NCBI GenBank assembly: GCA_029243855.1
Contig: JAQWRG010000103.1
Location: 1-48,018, forward strand
Origin: Flavobacteriales bacterium
Lineage (GTDB): Bacteria > Bacteroidota > Bacteroidia > Flavobacteriales_D > Parvicellaceae
DNA: 48,018 nucleotides
Direction: 5' to 3'
A model generated the notes under the pieces. The model saw only the letters and a program-made list of their open reading frames with translations. It had not been told where the DNA came from and did not search any database. A program made the position numbers and the translations under genes. Within the stretch, counting starts at the first letter, position 1; every line of letters begins with the position of its first letter. Of the stretch, positions 29,537 through 38,303 are shown one piece after another.

Positions 29537-30714
29537 TTATTTTCAATGTATTCGTTCAATTCACTTTTGGTAGACGAATAAGTAAAGGATTCATTTATTT
29601 GATAATAATTATCTTGATCGTAAGTTCTGTCGTAGGCATACTTAGCAAAAGTTAATTTATTATCCTCAAAGGAGAATTTGTTTAATATCAGTTTTATTTG
29701 AGAAACAGTCAAGCATTTGCTTTTTGTAGCCTGTTTGGCAATCATTAGTTTATCGTCTTTGAAACTTTCATTTTCAATTGCACCAAGCACCCCTTCAATA
29801 TTGCTTACAGGGTTGTTACAGCCACTCACTGAAGTGTTGGTGTTTGAGGAAGATTCATAAGAGCTTCCCCCCCAATCTGAAGAACTAGTAGTTGTTGTGG
29901 TAGTCGTAGTAGTGCTGCTCGATGAGGTTGCACCGTTTCCAAAAGCATTGCCTGAAACATTAACATTTATTTCAGCATCATCATCAAAGTCTACATCATC
30001 GTTAATGCCTAAGTTCATGTTAATATTGACGTTTTCAGCCCCATCTTCTGACGTTCCTGAAATACCAGCATTACCCCCATTAACATTAACATTCATATTG
30101 AAATTCACATTTTCACCAAAATCAGAATTGTCGTTAACCCCCACATTCATACTTACGTTTCCTCCAATTGCTGAATTGTCGTTAATGCCCACATTCATAC
30201 TCACATTTCCACCAGTTTCTAAATCCTCATTTACCCCCATATTCATATTAACCGATTCATTTGAATTGTTGATGGTTGTATTTGTTGTGACGGTTTCTAC
30301 CACCACTGTTTCTTTTGGAGCAGGAGCATTAACCGTTTTATAAACAATAGTGGGAACACTATTATTAGTAGGAACATAAGCTTTTGGAGTTCTATCAAAA
30401 CCCCTTAGCTTATATCCTTTCTTTTTAGTTGAAATTATTCTATATGAATATTGAGTATTTATTGTGTCGAAATAAATGGTTTTAAGTATAGGGTTAATGC
30501 TGTTGTCTTCAAAAAGTATTTTAACACTATTGTTGGTAGTTTGTAAATCAACAACCTTAACATTGGTTACTGCTTTGTCGTTTTGACTAATGCCATTTAA
30601 AATAAGATAAAACGGATTTGGACTATCTGAAAAAATAACCAAATCGTTGTTTTGAGACGATGCGTCAATGATAAAAAGGTATAAAAAGGCAAATAAAGAA
30701 ATTGATTTTTTCAT
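29533..30714 (-). CDS. Secreted Asn/Ser/Thr-rich repeat protein with C-terminal DUF4476 domain
   Basis: Signal peptide; tandem GNVSMNVG(V/I)NDNS repeats; C-terminus SFKDDKLMIAKQATKSKCLTVSQIKLILNKFSFEDNKLTFAKYAYDRTYD. Confidence 0.75.
   Translation of the reverse strand: MKKSISLFAFLYLFIIDASSQNNDLVIFSDSPNPFYLILNGISQNDKAVTNVKVVDLQTTNNSVKILFEDNSINPILKTIYFDTINTQYSYRIISTKKKGYKLRGFDRTPKAYVPTNNSVPTIVYKTVNAPAPKETVVVETVTTNTTINNSNESVNMNMGVNEDLETGGNVSMNVGINDNSAIGGNVSMNVGVNDNSDFGENVNFNMNVNVNGGNAGISGTSEDGAENVNINMNLGINDDVDFDDDAEINVNVSGNAFGNGATSSSSTTTTTTTTTSSSDWGGSSYESSSNTNTSVSGCNNPVSNIEGVLGAIENESFKDDKLMIAKQATKSKCLTVSQIKLILNKFSFEDNKLTFAKYAYDRTYDQDNYYQINESFTYSSTKSELNEYIENK
30122..30258 (-). repeat. About three 48-bp tandem repeats (16 aa) in the DUF4476 CDS
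   Basis: gaattgtcgttaa at 30125, gaattgtcgttaa at 30173, diverged aaatcctcattta at 30221. Confidence 0.75.
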
Positions 30715-30758
30715 CGTAATAAAATTTAAATTATAGACTACTATTTTAATCTAATATA

Positions 30759-30783
30759 CTAAAAACAGAATAGGTGGTAGGGG
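30759..30783. repeat. 25-bp direct repeat copy B (CTAAAAACAGAATAGGTGGTAGGGG)
   Basis: 24/25 identity with 29355-29379; sits in the upstream region of the DUF4476 gene. Confidence 0.85.
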
Positions 30784-30787
30784 AAGA

Positions 30788-31183
30788 TTATTTGTTTTGA
30801 ATCGCATTATTGTATGATTCAACCCCACTTTTTGTTAAAATAGATTTTTGCTTTTGGGAGTATAATAAATCAAGGGTTGAGCCAGCTGCAAATAAAAAAC
30901 TATAAGCTATAGATTCTTTATCTTCTCCTTCTAATATTTCAATTACCCCAAACCCTATTAAACTTGGAATTAAAAGAGAATGACCAATTGTTCTAAGCTT
31001 GAACCATCGTAATGATTTAAAATCTTTTATTGCATCCTCAGAAACCCCCTCAGAAAGTTCAATAGCTCTTTTTAATTTAATTATTTCACCCCCATATTCG
31101 ATTTTATTTTTTTTTACACATTTCATTTCTTCATTTGATTGAGAAATGCCAGCAATAAAAATCGCCATAAATAATAACACCAA
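30788..31183 (-). CDS. Hypothetical membrane-associated protein
   Basis: 131-aa ORF with N-terminal hydrophobic segment and a central hydrophobic hairpin. Confidence 0.5.
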   Translation of the reverse strand: MVLLFMAIFIAGISQSNEEMKCVKKNKIEYGGEIIKLKRAIELSEGVSEDAIKDFKSLRWFKLRTIGHSLLIPSLIGFGVIEILEGEDKESIAYSFLFAAGSTLDLLYSQKQKSILTKSGVESYNNAIQNK

Positions 31184-31266
31184 TAACTTTTTTATAGAAA
31201 CAATTTTAATTAAACTATAAACCTAATATACTAAAAATTGAGAATACACTCTTGATTGGATTGGCG

Positions 31267-32700
31267 CTATTGTTTAACAACCTTAATCTCTTTTAATTGA
31301 TTACCATAAGCTACTTTCAACAAATAAATACCTTGTGAGTAATTCTGTAAGTTGATGGTTTTGCTGTTGGTTGTTTGCAACAACTTTCCCGTTAAGTCAT
31401 AAAGTTCTACCAATAGAGGTTTATTTTCAAAAGTTAAATCCAAGGTCAAAACATTATCTGTTGGATTAGGGTAAACGGAAAAACCATCATTTAGTTCAAG
31501 AACATCAGACGCAATACATTCAGGAGAAATGCCTGAGCTTACGCTTGCAGACAATGAATAGTTGTATAGTTTGTCACATATGTTTAACCCGCTTCCTGAT
31601 CCGTTTGCCAATACACATATTCCAATGTTGTTTGTGGTGTCTAAATATAAATTGGTTGATATGCCACTTTCACCTCCATTGTGCCCCCAAAGCCAACTGG
31701 ATCCATTGTCATGAAAAAGCACTTCTTTTCTCCAGTTGATGCCCTGATCGACATTTAAATTAGGAATTTGAGGCGTCCACATCTCATCTATTGTGCTCCC
31801 TGAAAGCAAGGAGAATGGCCCAAAATTACCATTGTTTAAATAGGTAATCATAAAATTAGCCAAGTCCATTACATTGCTTCTAAGCTGTCCATTCGGATAA
31901 TCCGCAAATCCATAGTGATTTATAGGCACATGAACTCCATTTGAAAACTGATGTGGCCTTGCAACTTCTGCGGAGTCAAAATCAGCAAAAAACCAAGAAG
32001 TTTTGTCCATACATAAAGGGCCAAATAAATTGTCGTTACAATATTGGTCAAAAGGAGTAGAAGTTGCCAACTCAACCAAATACCCATTTAATGCAGAAGC
32101 CATATTTGAGTACTTATAAAAAGTTCCGGGAGAGTAGGTCAAAAAATTATTTGATGAGTTGTAGTCAACTCCGTTAGTGTTGAAATAACGGTACATACAA
32201 TCTCCTAAAGTTATTGTAGGGTCAGGAGAATTGTAATAATTTCCCATGGTAGCCCAATGGTCTTTAATGGAAGAGGTGTGTGTCATCAATTGATGAAAAG
32301 TTATGGTATCGGAATTGAAGCCAGGTATTTCAATGTTCCACGGTAAATAGTTGTTTATGTTTTCGTTTATGTCGATTACATTATTTTCATGCAACATCAT
32401 AGCAACGGTTCCAGTAAACAATTTAGAGACCGAAGCGAGCATAAAAACAGTACTGTCTTCTACAGGTACTAAGTTTTCTACATCTGCATATCCGTAAGAC
32501 TCCACCCAAACTATTTTACCATTTTTAACAATTACAGTAGACACCCCAGGAAGATTTTTATCCGTCATTTCATTTAAAATAAGGCCGTCAATTAAAGCAC
32601 TTGGATTGGGGTTTCCCTGACTTAATAAACTCTGAAAATTTAGAAGTGTTGGTATTAATAGGAGGTAAAACTTGTGGCGATATAATTCATTTTTAAACAT
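31267..32700 (-). CDS. Secreted serine hydrolase (beta-lactamase/class C PBP-like) with T9SS type A C-terminal sorting domain
   Basis: SVSK (SxxK) in VFMLASVSKLFTGTVAMML; YKYSN (YxN-type); WGHNGGESG; C-terminal VYPNPTDNVLTLDL...ELYDLTGKLLQT...GIYLLKV. Confidence 0.88.
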   Translation of the reverse strand: MFKNELYRHKFYLLLIPTLLNFQSLLSQGNPNPSALIDGLILNEMTDKNLPGVSTVIVKNGKIVWVESYGYADVENLVPVEDSTVFMLASVSKLFTGTVAMMLHENNVIDINENINNYLPWNIEIPGFNSDTITFHQLMTHTSSIKDHWATMGNYYNSPDPTITLGDCMYRYFNTNGVDYNSSNNFLTYSPGTFYKYSNMASALNGYLVELATSTPFDQYCNDNLFGPLCMDKTSWFFADFDSAEVARPHQFSNGVHVPINHYGFADYPNGQLRSNVMDLANFMITYLNNGNFGPFSLLSGSTIDEMWTPQIPNLNVDQGINWRKEVLFHDNGSSWLWGHNGGESGISTNLYLDTTNNIGICVLANGSGSGLNICDKLYNYSLSASVSSGISPECIASDVLELNDGFSVYPNPTDNVLTLDLTFENKPLLVELYDLTGKLLQTTNSKTINLQNYSQGIYLLKVAYGNQLKEIKVVKQ

Positions 32701-32779
32701 TCCTTAAAAATAAATATTATTGATAAATAATGATAAAACATTTTAAGTATTAATCTAATTTCTTTCATTAATTTGACAC

Positions 32780-34264
32780 ATGGAAAAGAAAAAAGCCATT
32801 GTAATTGGATCTGGCGTTGCAGGTCTTGCATCTGCTCTTAGGCTTGCCAAAAAAGGGATGGAAGTTCAGGTTTTTGAAGCAAATGATTTTTTTGGTGGAA
32901 AAATAAACAGTGTTGTTTCTGAAGGTGGCTTTAGATTTGACAGGGGGCCTTCTATTTTCACAGCACCACATTACATTAAAGAGTTGTACGACCTTTGTGA
33001 TGAGGATTTTGAAAATTTTGAAATGGTTGACTTTGGCAAGTCGTTTAATTATTTCTTTAATGACGGAACGCGATTAAAATTAAGTACAAATAAAAGAGAA
33101 ATAATTGAGGAAATTTCCTCTAAATTAAATGAAGATCCATCAACAATAAGCGACTACCTAACAAAAGCAAAAAAAAATTACGAAAGCATTATTCCTTTAT
33201 TTGTAGAAAAATCTCTTCATAAATGGAAAACCCTTTTGGGTTCAAAGTTTTTAAAGGCGCTTATTAACATTCCAAAATATAAATTGACTCGTACCATGAA
33301 CGAGGAAAATACAAAGACGTTTAAAAATCTAAAAACCGTTCAAATTTTCAATCGATTTGCCAGCTACAATGGAAGCGACCCTTTTAAAGCTCCAGCAATG
33401 CTTAATATGATTTGCCACATGGAAATGAATTTACCGCTTTATTTTCCTAAAAAAGGGATGTTTCAAATTACAGAATCCATCTATAATTTATGTTTAAAAC
33501 ACAGGGTGAAATTCCACTTCAATGAAAAGGTGTCTAAAATTAATGTAGAAGAAGGGAGAGTTATAGGAGTCACAACAAATAAAGAAACCTACAATAGCGA
33601 CATTGTATTTAGCAATATGGACGTTTCATTTACCTATGAAAAACTTTTAACCAATGAAAGCCACCCACAAAAAATACTTGACCAACCCAGGTCTAGTTCT
33701 GCCGTTGTCTTTTATTGGGGTATTGATAAAGAGTTTTCCGAGCTAAGCCTACACAACCTGTTGTTTACAGACGATTATAAAAAAGAATTTAACGGTGTTT
33801 TTGATTTAAACGAAACACAGGACGACCCGAGCATCTACATTAATATAACATCAAAATATGTTGAAGGCGATGCTCCTAGTGGGAAGGAAAACTGGTTTAC
33901 AATGATTAATGCTCCAATCAATATAGATCAAGACTGGGAAAAAGAGACCCAAAGAATAAGAGCTATGCTGGTAAAAAAGATAAATAAAGTTCTAAAGACA
34001 GATATAGAAAAACACATAGTTAGCGAAAAAGTCATGAACCCAGAGTTTATTGAAAATACTTATTCTTGTAAGGGAGGTTCAATTTATGGAAACGCATCAA
34101 ACAACAAGTACGCTGCATTTTTGAGACACCCAAATTTTAGTAAAAAGATAAAAGGATTGTATTTTGTTGGCGTATCGGTTCACCCCGGAGGTGGAATTCC
34201 TTTAGCGCTTAACAGTGCTAAGATTGCAACAGAAATAATGTCTAAAGATTTTAGATTGAATTAA
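32780..34264 (+). CDS. CrtI/CrtD-like carotenoid desaturase (FAD-dependent)
   Basis: KKAIVIGSGVAGLASALRLAKKGMEVQVFEANDFFGGKINS; C-terminal GLYFVGVSVHPGGGIPLALNSAKIA. Confidence 0.88.
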   Translation: MEKKKAIVIGSGVAGLASALRLAKKGMEVQVFEANDFFGGKINSVVSEGGFRFDRGPSIFTAPHYIKELYDLCDEDFENFEMVDFGKSFNYFFNDGTRLKLSTNKREIIEEISSKLNEDPSTISDYLTKAKKNYESIIPLFVEKSLHKWKTLLGSKFLKALINIPKYKLTRTMNEENTKTFKNLKTVQIFNRFASYNGSDPFKAPAMLNMICHMEMNLPLYFPKKGMFQITESIYNLCLKHRVKFHFNEKVSKINVEEGRVIGVTTNKETYNSDIVFSNMDVSFTYEKLLTNESHPQKILDQPRSSSAVVFYWGIDKEFSELSLHNLLFTDDYKKEFNGVFDLNETQDDPSIYINITSKYVEGDAPSGKENWFTMINAPINIDQDWEKETQRIRAMLVKKINKVLKTDIEKHIVSEKVMNPEFIENTYSCKGGSIYGNASNNKYAAFLRHPNFSKKIKGLYFVGVSVHPGGGIPLALNSAKIATEIMSKDFRLN

Positions 34265-34276
34265 ATCGGATATTGT

Positions 34277-35218
34277 TTATGGCCCTATTTTAAAATCAAC
34301 AGAAGGTGCCCCACTTATGCATCTTGAGATTACCGGAAACGCATCTGTTATAACGTAATAATAGTTAAAAGTTTCCCCTCCAATAGTAACGTTAGCTACA
34401 ATCCCATTACATTCATCGAGATCTCCAGTTCCACTTACAAACTCATAGTCGTTGGTATACTTTCCATTGTATTCTCCACATGGCTCTGAAAGGCCATCAC
34501 CTGGTCGATTTCCACTTTTCAATTGCCAACTAGAATTTAGTACAACTAAATCTCCACTACTGTTTGGGCCATATTTATAAACAATTGGAAAACCGTCTGC
34601 AGCCCAACCGATTGGAACAAAATCCGTTGGAATAGCACTTCCTGTACCTACATTTGGAGCCAATTGATCGGCATAAATCCCCATATCCCCATGGTAATGG
34701 TATTCTCCATTTGGCTGAACATGAGCCACGGCACAGTCTAAACCAACTGCTTCCATATTGTTATTTGGCTCCATAACCCAATCCCAGTTGTAAGCGCCAG
34801 TTTCGTCTTCAAATATAAAAGGTTCACCAGGTGCAGGGTCTATTTTAACACCATTTAAAGCTACTCCAAAGGCATAATTAGGAGAGCCATCAGGCTTAAC
34901 TAAGCTTGTAATGCTACTTGCTAAAGCAGGATTTTTATCAATAACATAGGTTTTGTTAGAAGCATTTAAATTAGCTACAATATTTGGTATTTGATTTCTA
35001 TAGTCATGAGAAGGAATTCCATTAGTTAATATGACCCTATTATTTCCATTAATGCTCTCTGAATAGTTGCTAGACACCGTTGGTGTTGTAGTGCATTGGT
35101 GACTGTTTTGATCGGTAGAATTATCATTTTGGCATAAAACCTCATTGTCGTCATCATTGTTTTTGTTGCATGAAAATGACAAAACAATTAAACAGGATAA
35201 GAGAAGAATATTTTTCAT
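34277..35218 (-). CDS. YHYH-domain lipoprotein
   Basis: Lipobox SFSC; PNGEYHYHGDMGIYADQL; IGWAADGFPIVYKYG. Confidence 0.8.
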   Translation of the reverse strand: MKNILLLSCLIVLSFSCNKNNDDDNEVLCQNDNSTDQNSHQCTTTPTVSSNYSESINGNNRVILTNGIPSHDYRNQIPNIVANLNASNKTYVIDKNPALASSITSLVKPDGSPNYAFGVALNGVKIDPAPGEPFIFEDETGAYNWDWVMEPNNNMEAVGLDCAVAHVQPNGEYHYHGDMGIYADQLAPNVGTGSAIPTDFVPIGWAADGFPIVYKYGPNSSGDLVVLNSSWQLKSGNRPGDGLSEPCGEYNGKYTNDYEFVSGTGDLDECNGIVANVTIGGETFNYYYVITDAFPVISRCISGAPSVDFKIGP

Positions 35219-35314
35219 AAATAAAAAGGGTTTTTATGTTAAAGATACAATAATAAAAATCGGACTCGGGTTACTTATATATTTCCTATATTGGTGTTAG
35301 TTAGACACTAATTA

Positions 35315-37564
35315 ATGAAAATTTTTGTGTTAAAAAACATATTTTATTTTATATACCACTTAAAGCATTATTTAATTATTGTTCTGTTATTGTCGCTTAA
35401 TTACAAAAGCTTTTCTCAAAATTATTTACCAAAAGATTACGATTGCAACTCTGATACCTGTGTTGTTAGCCATTTGATAGACAACTACAGATCGTTGGCG
35501 CACCAAAACCCAGATTCAGCTATTTCAACTTTAAAATATTGCTTAAAAGTTTCTAGAAAAAACAACAACATTATTGGTGAAATTAACTCTTTACGTCTTT
35601 TTGCAGATGCCTATTCTTTACTCTCTAGGTACGACACTGCTTTATTTGTTTTAGAAGAAGCTAGTCGTTTAGCTCTAAAAGCCAATGACTTAAAAAGCAT
35701 GGCAAGGATATATAATTTAAGAGGAAATATTTTTCTTGATAAAGGAAGCTTTAACTCATCGTTAAGGTGTTACAATAGAGCTCTTGAGATTTCAGATAGA
35801 ATTAATTTTGAAGATGGAATTGTAAAGGCATATGCCAACCTAGGAGTAACCAATTATTTGGTAGGGAATTACGATAAAGCAATTGATTTTTACAATTTAG
35901 CTATCCCAAGGCTAGAAACAAGGCAAGACTCAAATACCTTGGCAATCGTAAATTCTAATTTGGCTACATTTTATCAACTGGTTGGGGATTATGACATGGC
36001 TATTGATGTTTGTAAAAAATCGTTATCCTATCTTAAAGAAACAGACAATTTAGGCAAATCAACAGCATATGTTAATCTAGGAAGAAACTACAGCGAACTC
36101 TTTAATTACAAAAGAGCTATCGAATATTATAAAATAGCTCTAGAGCTTTCTATTGAAAATGGAAACGTTAGAAATATGATTACCTGTTACAACAATATAG
36201 GAATTTCGTATGTAAGTATGGGGCAATTCAACAAAGGTGTTACCAACTTAGATAAGGGCCTTAAAATGGCAGAGAAGCACGGAATGGACAGTGACGTAGC
36301 TCAGCTTAAATTTTTTCTTGCTAAAGCATATTTAGATAATGGAGAAATTTCTCAAGCAACTTCATTAGCTGAAGAAAGCAGTCGAATAGCAGATAGCTTG
36401 AAAATTATGGAATTGATGTTTAATAACTACATGTTGTTAGCCGACTTATATGAACAATTAAATGACTTTCAACTTTGTAATGAGGTATTAAAAAAACACA
36501 TTGAAATAAATCAGGAGGTTCAAGACGAATATTATCATCATGAGCTTTCAGTAATGGAAGCAAAATACAAAGTAGACATAAAGGAACAGCATATTAAAAT
36601 GTTAGTTCAGGACAGTCTTTACAAGCAACAAGTTGTATCTAGTCAAGAGAAAGAGTTAAAGTGGAAAAAAGCAGAAACCAATTATTTAATCCTTGGCGGA
36701 TTATTGCTTTTTTTAGGAACTCTTCTTATAACCTACTTTCTTCTTCAGTATAAAAAAGTCAACAAGTACATAGTAGCTCAAAAAGAAAAAGTTGAGCTGC
36801 AAAAGAAAACGATAGAAATAAAAAACAGAGATATAACGGATAGCATTAAATATGCTGAACGCATTCAAAAAACTATCTTACCCGCTAAATATAAGCTTAG
36901 AGAATACTTACCTGATTCTTTTGTTTTGTATAAACCAAAGGACTTTGTAGCTGGAGATTTTTATTGGCTTGAAAAGAACGATAGCTCGGTAATGTTTGCT
37001 GTTGCAGATTGCACAGGTCATGGTGTGCCAGGAGCTATAGTAAGTGTTGTTTGTCATAATGCATTAAACAGATCTGTTAGGCAGTACGGTTTAACAGCGC
37101 CCAATCAAATTTTAGATATGACAAAATCTATTGTAGTAGATGAGTTTAGTAAAAATGAGGATGTAAGAGACGGAATGGATATTGCTCTTTGTGCTCTTTC
37201 GGGGAATAAACTCCATTTTTCAGGAGCTAATAACCCGTTGTGGTTGGTGAGAAAAGGAGTATTGACAGCATATAAGCCAGACAAGCAACCCGTTGGTAAA
37301 TACGAAATAAATAACCCATTCACCAATCATGAAATCGAACTACAAAAAAATGATATGATATATATATTTTCTGATGGATTTTCCGATCAGTTTGGTGGTG
37401 AAAAAGGAAAAAAATACATGGCAGGGAAGTTTAAAAAACTCTTAATCTCTATAAGTGAATTAGCACCTCAAAAACAAAGAATGGCACTTGAAAAAGAATT
37501 CAATGAATGGAAAGGGAATCAGGAGCAAATTGACGATGTTTGCGTTATTGGATTTAGACGTTAA
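35315..37564 (+). CDS. TPR sensor with TM helix and C-terminal SpoIIE/PP2C phosphatase domain
   Basis: Repeated TPRs; TM LILGGLLLFLGTLLITYFLL; RIQKTILP...DFVAGDFYWLE...VADCTGHGVPGAIVSVV...DDVCVIGFR. Confidence 0.88.
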   Translation: MKIFVLKNIFYFIYHLKHYLIIVLLLSLNYKSFSQNYLPKDYDCNSDTCVVSHLIDNYRSLAHQNPDSAISTLKYCLKVSRKNNNIIGEINSLRLFADAYSLLSRYDTALFVLEEASRLALKANDLKSMARIYNLRGNIFLDKGSFNSSLRCYNRALEISDRINFEDGIVKAYANLGVTNYLVGNYDKAIDFYNLAIPRLETRQDSNTLAIVNSNLATFYQLVGDYDMAIDVCKKSLSYLKETDNLGKSTAYVNLGRNYSELFNYKRAIEYYKIALELSIENGNVRNMITCYNNIGISYVSMGQFNKGVTNLDKGLKMAEKHGMDSDVAQLKFFLAKAYLDNGEISQATSLAEESSRIADSLKIMELMFNNYMLLADLYEQLNDFQLCNEVLKKHIEINQEVQDEYYHHELSVMEAKYKVDIKEQHIKMLVQDSLYKQQVVSSQEKELKWKKAETNYLILGGLLLFLGTLLITYFLLQYKKVNKYIVAQKEKVELQKKTIEIKNRDITDSIKYAERIQKTILPAKYKLREYLPDSFVLYKPKDFVAGDFYWLEKNDSSVMFAVADCTGHGVPGAIVSVVCHNALNRSVRQYGLTAPNQILDMTKSIVVDEFSKNEDVRDGMDIALCALSGNKLHFSGANNPLWLVRKGVLTAYKPDKQPVGKYEINNPFTNHEIELQKNDMIYIFSDGFSDQFGGEKGKKYMAGKFKKLLISISELAPQKQRMALEKEFNEWKGNQEQIDDVCVIGFRR

Positions 37565-37582
37565 AATAATCACGCATCATTA

Positions 37583-38299
37583 ATGAGGGAAAGAACATAT
37601 ACAATTGATGATATAGAAATTCTGTTTGTAAAAAGTAAAAAAGCAAAAGGAGTTAACATTACCATTAGGCCGTTTAAAGGAGTTAGAGTAGCAGTCCCTT
37701 ATTACGTTACCTTTAAAGCAGCTGTTAGGATTGTTAACAACAGAATGAGCTGGGTGTATAAAAACCTAAATAAAATTCAAGTAGCAGAAAACAAACAAAC
37801 AGTATTTGATTCCAATTCAAAATTTAAAACAAGACAACATTCATTAAGTATTATTCAGAACGCATCAGTTGCTATTGGATATAAAATTACTAATAATGAA
37901 ATTATAGTATTTGTTCCTGAAACCATCAATGTGCAAAGCGAACTCGTGCAATTAGAAATACGAAAAGCAATTGAATGTGCTTGGAGAAAAGAAGCTAAAG
38001 AAACATTACCTATTAGAGTTGCAGCACTAGCCGAAGCCTATGGTTTTTCATTGCAAAAAGTGACAATTAAAAACACAAAAACACGCTGGGGAAGTTGCTC
38101 TTATAAAAACAATATTAATTTATGCTTACACTTGATGAGGTTACCAGATTATTTAGTTGATTATGTTATTTTACATGAGCTTGTTCACACAAAGGTCAAA
38201 AACCATAGCCAACAATTTTGGGCTATGTTGCATGAAATTTCTCCTATGTCAAAAGAATACGATAAAGAGTTAAAAAACCACAGAATAGGCATTTATTAA
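37583..38299 (+). CDS. YgjP-like (DUF45) M48-type metallopeptidase
   Basis: KTRWGSCSYKNNINLCLHLMRLPDYLVDYVILHELVHTKVKNHSQQFW (HExxH). Confidence 0.88.
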   Translation: MRERTYTIDDIEILFVKSKKAKGVNITIRPFKGVRVAVPYYVTFKAAVRIVNNRMSWVYKNLNKIQVAENKQTVFDSNSKFKTRQHSLSIIQNASVAIGYKITNNEIIVFVPETINVQSELVQLEIRKAIECAWRKEAKETLPIRVAALAEAYGFSLQKVTIKNTKTRWGSCSYKNNINLCLHLMRLPDYLVDYVILHELVHTKVKNHSQQFWAMLHEISPMSKEYDKELKNHRIGIY

Positions 38300-38303
38300 C
38301 CGT

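Noticed and set aside
29897-30343. 148-aa plus-strand ORF antisense to DUF4476
   Set aside because: Its repetitive translation (TFILTFPP...) simply mirrors the 48-bp repeats of the real minus-strand gene.
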